A stretch of 64,000 bases of DNA, taken from NCBI RefSeq assembly GCF_004795915.1, contig NZ_CP039253.1, positions 806,001 through 870,000 on the forward strand, given 5' to 3'. Positions 59,401 through 64,000 of this stretch are shown here, one piece after another; positions within the stretch are counted from its first letter, which is position 1, and each line of letters starts with the position of its first letter. The position numbers and the translations under genes are program-made. The notes beneath the pieces are model-generated. The model saw only the letters and a list, made by a program, of their open reading frames with translations. It was not told the origin of the DNA and did no database searches. This DNA comes from Rhodococcus sp. PAMC28707 (GTDB taxonomy: Bacteria; Actinomycetota; Actinomycetes; Mycobacteriales; Mycobacteriaceae).

Positions 59401-60463
59401 CCGCAAGTCCGGTGCAGAAGTCGGAAAGATCGACGATCGTCACCGAATCGAGCCCTGTTCGCGAAAGATCGGTCCCACTGTTGTCGAGTAGGCCGCCGTC
59501 GACGATGATCACGAGCTGCGGGACTCCCGCGGCCGGCGAGCCACCACGGACGAATCTGTTTCTCAGCGAGAGGTGTTCGCCGAGCGAGGATTCGAGTTCG
59601 AGGAACGATCCATAGATCATTCGTGCAGTGCCGACACCGTCCCTGGAGACATCGTGCTGAGTGTGGGGAAGCCATTTGGTCCAGTCCCAGAACGCAACCG
59701 TGTCGGGCCCGCAGACCACCGCGAGCCGCAACTGGTCGGGATCGTGGAACATACAGAGCGCCGCCACCATCGAACGCACCATGGCCCGTGAGGAATCACG
59801 ATCGCCGGACACGGAAATGGCAGCGAATCCGCGAAGCGACACCGCGGTGGGGAGACTACCCACAACGGAATGTGCCCGCACGAACCGCCGCAGTGACACC
59901 GCAGAGACTGGTTCGAGTTCCTCGACGGGCCCGGTCTCCGGGGGAACGAGACGCGTCGCCAGACGCTGGTCTCCCCTACCGATCCGAACATGACAGAAGT
60001 CCGGATCGGAGGTTCGGCGCTCCCACATCCGCGGGGTGCCCGCATATGACCACAGAATCGCCGGGTCAGGGTGCGACCACTCGAGCGCCTCACGCTGACT
60101 GGTCGCGGTTGTCGCCACATCCCTGCGCAGTTGGTCGAGGTAGCGCAGATAATCCTTGCGGTCTTCGTTCGACTCCGCCGTTCTGGCGCCACCACCGCGA
60201 CCACCACCGGCAACCATGCCCAGCATCGATACCAGCATCATCGCCGGAAACATCAGCATCATCGGGTTGGCTGCCATGCCGGAGGTGAACATCAACGCGA
60301 CCATGCCGACCATTGCTGCCACCATGACCAGGGGCATGAGCTTCATCAGCAAGTTTCCCGGGACTACCCGCGGTATCTCCGGTGGCGTCTGAAGCGTCAC
60401 CTCTCCACCTGGAGTGCGTGGAACTTCACGCCGCGCACCACGAACGAACCGAACAGTATTCAC
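56465..60463 (-). CDS. eccC4: ESX-4 secretion ATPase EccC
   Basis: 1332 residues from GTG 60463 (open frame to 60505). Two membrane helices (about 38-86) precede three FtsK/SpoIIIE ATPase domains with Walker A GATGSGKS (about 483), GGPQSGKS (about 836) and GDTECGKT (about 1134). Walker B sites are FIVVDEFSEL, FLVVDGWGS and FVIVDDYDL. EccC binds WXG100 substrates and powers export. All three motifs look intact. Confidence 0.93.
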   Translation of the reverse strand: MNTVRFVRGARREVPRTPGGEVTLQTPPEIPRVVPGNLLMKLMPLVMVAAMVGMVALMFTSGMAANPMMLMFPAMMLVSMLGMVAGGGRGGGARTAESNEDRKDYLRYLDQLRRDVATTATSQREALEWSHPDPAILWSYAGTPRMWERRTSDPDFCHVRIGRGDQRLATRLVPPETGPVEELEPVSAVSLRRFVRAHSVVGSLPTAVSLRGFAAISVSGDRDSSRAMVRSMVAALCMFHDPDQLRLAVVCGPDTVAFWDWTKWLPHTQHDVSRDGVGTARMIYGSFLELESSLGEHLSLRNRFVRGGSPAAGVPQLVIIVDGGLLDNSGTDLSRTGLDSVTIVDLSDFCTGLAASRGIRLFAENGSIGAVSGSRVEVFGISDAMSVAQAETVARRLSPYRTAVDIGIDSGGEDTESISSWNYLVGIADVGLLDPNRAWVTRRGRDRLRVPIGIAPDGSSVEIDLKESAENGMGPHGLCIGATGSGKSEFLRTLVLGLIATHDPDQLNLVLVDFKGGATFAGLEGAPHVAAVITNLSEDLSLVDRMKDAIAGEMNRRQELLRDSGNYANVSDYEKARAAGAALAPLPALFIVVDEFSELLSQQPEFADLFVAVGRLGRSLHMHLLLASQRLEEGKLRGLDSHLSYRIGLKTFSANESRSVLGVPDAYHLPAQPGAGYLKCDSAEIVRFAAAYVSGPYVRPRDAVRGSSHSSVTARPRIFSAYPVQMDAVEPSVDDIGAPYDEHLPEDEARPDSRTVLDVVVERLQGSGSAAHEVWLPPLDLPPTLDRMIPDSVLSAPVAAIASLRAPIGIVDRPFDQRRDLLVVDLSAAQGHLAIVGGPQSGKSTALRTLIMSFALTHTPAQVQFYCLDFGGGTLGGLASLPHVGSVASRLDIDRVRRTVAEVAAVIGRRERIFQQRGIDSIVEFRRRRAEQRIDDEDGFGDVFLVVDGWGSIRSDFEALEPQLAALTAQGLSYGVHLILTASRWAEIRPATKDLVGTRIELKLGDASDSEFGRVKAARVPDSRPGRGITKEGLHLLVGLPRVDGSSSTVDLGVGIQHAVAAVAQAYVGLSAPPVRMLPGSLPRGELVDLLVGRWPRSRGAVPELRVPIGIDEAELDPVTLDFAEQAHFLVFGDTECGKTALLESICTSLVEANMPSQVKLILADYRRTMLGTVDTDHLAGYAASQAVLMTMMTELAAKLADRMPGPDVTPQQLRERTWWSGPEIFVIVDDYDLVATSTGNPLTVLVEYLPHARDIGLHVVLSRRSGGASRALYDPVISRMRDLVSPGLVMSGSRDEGNLIGSVKPSAMPPGRGTLVDRRGQSLVQLAWTAR

Positions 60464-60706
60464 GCCTCGATGCCCCCACCGGTCGGTATCCCCATTACCG
60501 CGCACACTTCACGTTTCCCCAACGAGCAGTATGTTTCGCGAAAGGCTAACCCATTCGGTGCTCCACTGCCACCGACCACCCGCTGCTCGCCGAGGCGGAA
60601 TAGGACTACCTCTCGCACGGTTGACTACCGGAGGAAGTGAGTACTCACACTCTTACCGGTGTGTCACTTCGCACTCGAGCTCCTCCGCGAAAGGCAGGCG
60701 TACACC
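60464..60706. promoter_or_regulatory. Divergent promoter gap between eccC and the LLM gene
   Basis: 243 bp that must start eccC leftward and the oxidoreductase rightward. I see no clear palindrome or named operator in it. Confidence 0.4.
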
Positions 60707-61696
60707 GTGTCCGTTCCACTCTCGATTCTCGATTTGGCCTTCATCGGCGAAGGCGAGAGCGTCAAAGACAGTTTCGACGCCAGCGTGGAGCTCGCGCAGC
60801 GAGCCGAAGAATGGGGCTACCAACGTATTTGGTATGCCGAGCACCACAACATGACCACGATCGCCTCCTCGGCGACCAGCGTTCTGATCGGGCACGTGGC
60901 TGCGAACACCAGCCGTATTCGGTTGGGCTCCGGTGGCGTGATGCTGCCCAACCACGCCCCGCTGACCATCGCAGAACAGTTCGGCACGCTGGCCACTCTG
61001 CACCCGGACCGGATCGATCTCGGTCTCGGACGCGCACCGGGCAGCGACCAAGCCACCATGCGTGCGATGCGCCGCGACCCGTCGTCGGCCGAGCGATTCC
61101 CGCAGGATGTGCAAGAGCTGCAGGCATACCTCTCGGACAAATCTTTGATTCCCGGAGTACGCGCCACTCCAGGAGAGGGGACGCACGTGCCCCTCTACAT
61201 TCTCGGTTCCTCGCTTTTCGGCGCCCAGTTGGCCGCCGCACTCGGACTCCCGTTCGCGTTTGCATCGCACTTCGCACCCGACGCACTCGAGCAGGCCGTC
61301 GAAATCTATCGACGTGATTTCAAGCCGTCGGCGCAGCTGGAAGCACCACACGTGATCGCCGGCGTCAACGTCATCGCCGCCGATACCGACGAGGACGCCC
61401 AGCGACAATTCCTCGCCACCAAGCGAAGCCGAGTGAGCCTACTTCTCGGTCGCGGACGCAAGTTCACCGACGAAGAAGCCGATATGTTGCTCGATTCGCC
61501 CCAGGGACGCCAGATCAACCAAATGACGACGTATTCCGCCGTCGGCACGCCCGAGGTGGTTCACGAGTACTTGGACGGGTTCGCGCGCCACGCGAACGCC
61601 GACGAGCTGATCGTTGCCTCCGGCGTCGTCGATCGCCAGTCGTGGTTGCGCTCGTTCGAGCTCCTCGCCGATGTCAGCAATCTGGCCCCCGTCTGA
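60707..61696 (+). CDS. LLM-class luciferase-like flavin monooxygenase
   Basis: 329 residues from GTG 60707, beginning [18 protein letters not shown]. Motifs of the MsnO8 subgroup are present: [44 protein letters not shown] and LYILGSS. It probably uses FMN. It is placed between eccC and eccD but shows no secretion feature, so I treat it as an unrelated passenger. Confidence 0.85.
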   Translation: MSVPLSILDLAFIGEGESVKDSFDASVELAQRAEEWGYQRIWYAEHHNMTTIASSATSVLIGHVAANTSRIRLGSGGVMLPNHAPLTIAEQFGTLATLHPDRIDLGLGRAPGSDQATMRAMRRDPSSAERFPQDVQELQAYLSDKSLIPGVRATPGEGTHVPLYILGSSLFGAQLAAALGLPFAFASHFAPDALEQAVEIYRRDFKPSAQLEAPHVIAGVNVIAADTDEDAQRQFLATKRSRVSLLLGRGRKFTDEEADMLLDSPQGRQINQMTTYSAVGTPEVVHEYLDGFARHANADELIVASGVVDRQSWLRSFELLADVSNLAPV

Positions 61697-61831
61697 TCTC
61701 GGATGCGGCCTGAGCTTCGTTCGCGGTAGCTGATACACCCTCGACGACACCGGGACGGTACAGTCTCTCGCTGCCGGCATTCGTGCTGAATGCGGCGGTG
61801 ATTTGCCGTAATCAATTCCGGGGGGAACTTG

Positions 61832-63343
61832 ATGACAGGGAACCTTGTCGAGCCCGTCGACCACACCGGTCTTCGCGTCACGGGTGGGGAGCGTCGCCGC
61901 TCGGTCGGCACGTCCGCGCCGATAGCGGCGATGGAGCTGTGCCGACTGACAATTCTTGCCCGGTCGGTGCAAGTGGATATGGCGCTTCCCACCGATGTGC
62001 CGATCGCGCTGCTGATCCCGGGGATAGTCGATCTCGCCCGGAGCCGGGCGGTGCGCGGCGAGGCGGCAGACACCGAGAGCCCTCGGCCGGCGTCATGGGT
62101 TCTTTCCAGAGTCGGTCAACCGCCGCTGGAGGCAACTCAGACGCTGAGCGACGCGATTGTCCGCGACGGTGAACTCCTCGTCCTCGGTGATGCCGAATCT
62201 CCCGCCCCGCCACCGCTGTTCGACGACCTGATGCATGCCGTTGCGATGTCGGGAGCTACCGAGAGTCGACTGTGGACACCTCGGACGGCCCAGTCGGTCG
62301 GGTTCGGTATCGCCGCCGTCGCACTGCTGGTTGCCTGTTTCGGTCTTCTTCGAGAGCCGTTGTCGCAAGGTCCGCGTTACACCGCGGACATCTTCCTCGG
62401 TGTCGCAGCTGCATTCGTCGGATTGCTGTTCTTGGTCGCCGGCTCGATAGTCGGACGTGCCTACTCGGACGAGCGAACTGGAATCTTCTTGTCGGGATGC
62501 GCTCTGCCACTGGTGTTCACCTCGGGGGTGCTTTTCGTGCCAGGTGCGCTGGGCGGTGCGCATCTGATGCTCGGCGCCGCGGTCGCGGGAGCTGTCGCGA
62601 TACTTGCCCTCCGCCTCGGTGGACACGGCGAGGCATTGTTCACCGGTATCGCTGCGCTTTCGGGCATTGCTGTTTCAGCTTCTGCGGTAATGCTGTTCGG
62701 CTCACTGTCACCGTCCGCAGTCGGCGCCGGCGCTACCGCTGTGGCGTTGTTGGGGCTTGCCGCCGCACCGAGGATGTCGATGATGCAGGCGCGAATGCCA
62801 CTGCCTCCGGTGCCGACCGCTGGTGCATCGCTCGATGGAGAGGGCGAAACAGACTCGAATTCCTTCCACGACCTGGAGGACGTGTCACGCACAGCGCGTA
62901 GCTACCTCACCGGTTTTGTCTGCGCTTGCTCGGCTGCCGCTGCCGTCGGGACGCTCTGTGCCGCATTTTCCGGCCACCCGATTTCCGAGATCTATTGGCC
63001 AGGAGTCGTACTGGCGTTGCTGACTGCGTTCGTACTCATCCTTCGCGGTCGCACGTTCGCAGAACTCGACCATGCTGTACCTGTTGTTGCTGCCGGATCG
63101 CTCATCGTTCTGGCGGTGTCGACGGCATCGGTGTTTGCCATTCCCGATCGACCGAGCACACCCTTCGCGGCTGCCATCGGTGTCTCCGTCATCGCACTCC
63201 TCTTCGGATCGTTCGTTCCCCAACGCGAATACTCACCAGTGCTCCGACGCGCCGGAGAACTCGTCGAGTACGCAGTGATCGCTGCGATAGTTCCCATCGT
63301 CTGCTGGGTCTGTGGCCTGTACGCGGCGATGCGCGGGCTGTGA
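61832..63343 (+). CDS. eccD4: ESX-4 membrane protein EccD
   Basis: 503 residues from ATG 61832, with GGGGGA upstream. A ubiquitin-like N-terminal domain (about 36-115, CRLTILARSVQVDMALP) is followed by ten to eleven membrane helices (about 150-500). It forms the channel part of the ESX membrane complex. It overlaps mycP by 4 bp. Confidence 0.88.
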   Translation: MTGNLVEPVDHTGLRVTGGERRRSVGTSAPIAAMELCRLTILARSVQVDMALPTDVPIALLIPGIVDLARSRAVRGEAADTESPRPASWVLSRVGQPPLEATQTLSDAIVRDGELLVLGDAESPAPPPLFDDLMHAVAMSGATESRLWTPRTAQSVGFGIAAVALLVACFGLLREPLSQGPRYTADIFLGVAAAFVGLLFLVAGSIVGRAYSDERTGIFLSGCALPLVFTSGVLFVPGALGGAHLMLGAAVAGAVAILALRLGGHGEALFTGIAALSGIAVSASAVMLFGSLSPSAVGAGATAVALLGLAAAPRMSMMQARMPLPPVPTAGASLDGEGETDSNSFHDLEDVSRTARSYLTGFVCACSAAAAVGTLCAAFSGHPISEIYWPGVVLALLTAFVLILRGRTFAELDHAVPVVAAGSLIVLAVSTASVFAIPDRPSTPFAAAIGVSVIALLFGSFVPQREYSPVLRRAGELVEYAVIAAIVPIVCWVCGLYAAMRGL

Positions 63344-64000
63344 AAGCTCTGACACCACGGTCGATGGGTGCGATCGGCGCCGCGGTCGTCGTAGCTGCGT
63401 CCTTTCTCGGTGGCGGAGCAGCGTCCGCGGACAGACCGTTCGTCGACCCCGCACTGCTCCCCGAACCGGCTCCGCCTGCTCCACCGGAGCCCACCGAACA
63501 ACGTAATCTCTGTGTGCCCGCTTCGCCCACCCCGGACGGGCCCGCCGTACCCGATGCACAGGGCGTACTCGATTTCCGTGCCGTGTGGCCGATCACGCGT
63601 GGTGCCGGTCAAATAGTCGCTGTCATCGATACCGGGGTCTCACCACACCCTCGACTACCAGGCCTACGGCCGGGAGGGGATTATGTATTTGCCGGCGACG
63701 GGTTGTCGGACTGCGATGCGCACGGAACTTTGGTTGCGGGACTCATCGCTGCACAGAGTGTCCCCGGCAGCGGTTTCGCCGGCGGAGCTCCCGACGCCCA
63801 AATTCTATCGATACGTCAGTCCAGCAACGCATTTCAACGTGCGAGAACCCCAGAGGACGAGGAGGCGGAGACACCAGCAGACAACGCGTCCGGATACGGC
63901 AACGTCATGACGATGGCGCAGGCCGTGCGCACCGCCGCAGATTCCGGCGCTTCCGTCATCAATATCTCCGAGGTCGCGTGTGTCCCGAGCGGTAGGGGGA
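63340..64000 (+). CDS. mycP4: Mycosin protease MycP, N-terminal part (cut by window end)
   Basis: GTG 63340 overlaps the eccD stop, and the frame stays open to the window edge (220 codons). A signal peptide (GAIGAAVVVAASFLGGGAASA) leads to a Pro-rich region and the subtilisin domain with catalytic Asp in VAVIDTGV (about residue 93) and His in DAHGTLVAG (about 128). The catalytic Ser lies beyond the window. It is the membrane-anchored subtilisin-like protease of ESX systems. Confidence 0.9.
   Translation, partial: MKALTPRSMGAIGAAVVVAASFLGGGAASADRPFVDPALLPEPAPPAPPEPTEQRNLCVPASPTPDGPAVPDAQGVLDFRAVWPITRGAGQIVAVIDTGVSPHPRLPGLRPGGDYVFAGDGLSDCDAHGTLVAGLIAAQSVPGSGFAGGAPDAQILSIRQSSNAFQRARTPEDEEAETPADNASGYGNVMTMAQAVRTAADSGASVINISEVACVPSGRG

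Overview
The window is high-GC actinobacterial chromosome from the mycolic-acid group, most likely Rhodococcus or a close relative in Nocardiaceae. The evidence is gene order: imuA'-imuB, guaA, a cholesterol-oxidase-like GMC enzyme, guaB3-guaB2, a DUF5319 gene, rsdA-sigD, whiB3, groEL1-groES, tsaD-rimI-tsaB-tsaE, alr, nnrD, glmS, glmM, rpsI-rplM and an ESX-4 type VII secretion locus follow one another much as in the Rv3391-Rv3449 part of Mycobacterium tuberculosis (synteny recalled from memory, not searched). Most genes lie on the minus strand.

Layout. 1-2.4 kb: end of an MMPL transporter and a two-domain reductase with a perfect palindrome at its start. 2.4-6.4 kb: small membrane protein, alpha/beta hydrolase and the SOS mutasome genes imuA'-imuB behind a near-consensus LexA box. 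6.4-12.1 kb: Ser/Thr kinase, a PspC-type two-component system with its facing PspC protein (EsrISR-like), and an NADP oxidoreductase. 12.1-19.2 kb: guanine nucleotide synthesis (guaA, guaB3, guaB2) with a sterol-oxidase-like gene. 19.2-25.3 kb: sigD/rsdA, whiB3 and groES-groEL1 with a CIRCE operator. 25.3-37.2 kb: ion channel, actin-fold membrane protein, t6A synthesis cluster, alr, nnrD, glmS, hydrolases. 37.2-42.3 kb: a three-gene set that looks like type VII secretion substrates, an F420-type oxidoreductase and glmM. 42.4-43.4 kb: rpsI-rplM. 53.7-64 kb: ESX-4 genes esxT, esxU, the Rv3446c-family gene, eccC, eccD and the start of mycP, with a luciferase-like oxidoreductase between eccC and eccD.

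The accessory part is a 9,967-bp integrated element between 8-bp att cores at 43771 and 53738. It has cut a 115-codon TraR/DksA-type zinc-finger gene in two; joining the two ends at the core restores its frame exactly. It encodes a large serine integrase, a candidate excisionase, a putative replication protein whose own gene carries four 12-bp iteron-like repeats beside a G-quadruplex-prone tract, a run of overlapping small genes, an HK97-type prohead protease and major capsid protein, a membrane protein and a DUF2511-like lipoprotein. It has no recognisable terminase, portal, tail or lysis gene. The plan matches the phiRv1 type of mini-prophage of M. tuberculosis, so I read it as a capsid-encoding phage satellite. 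The least explained parts are the embedded repeats, a divergent pair of tiny related proteins (40 and 52 aa) around two palindromes, and a 20-bp perfect inverted repeat just after the capsid genes.
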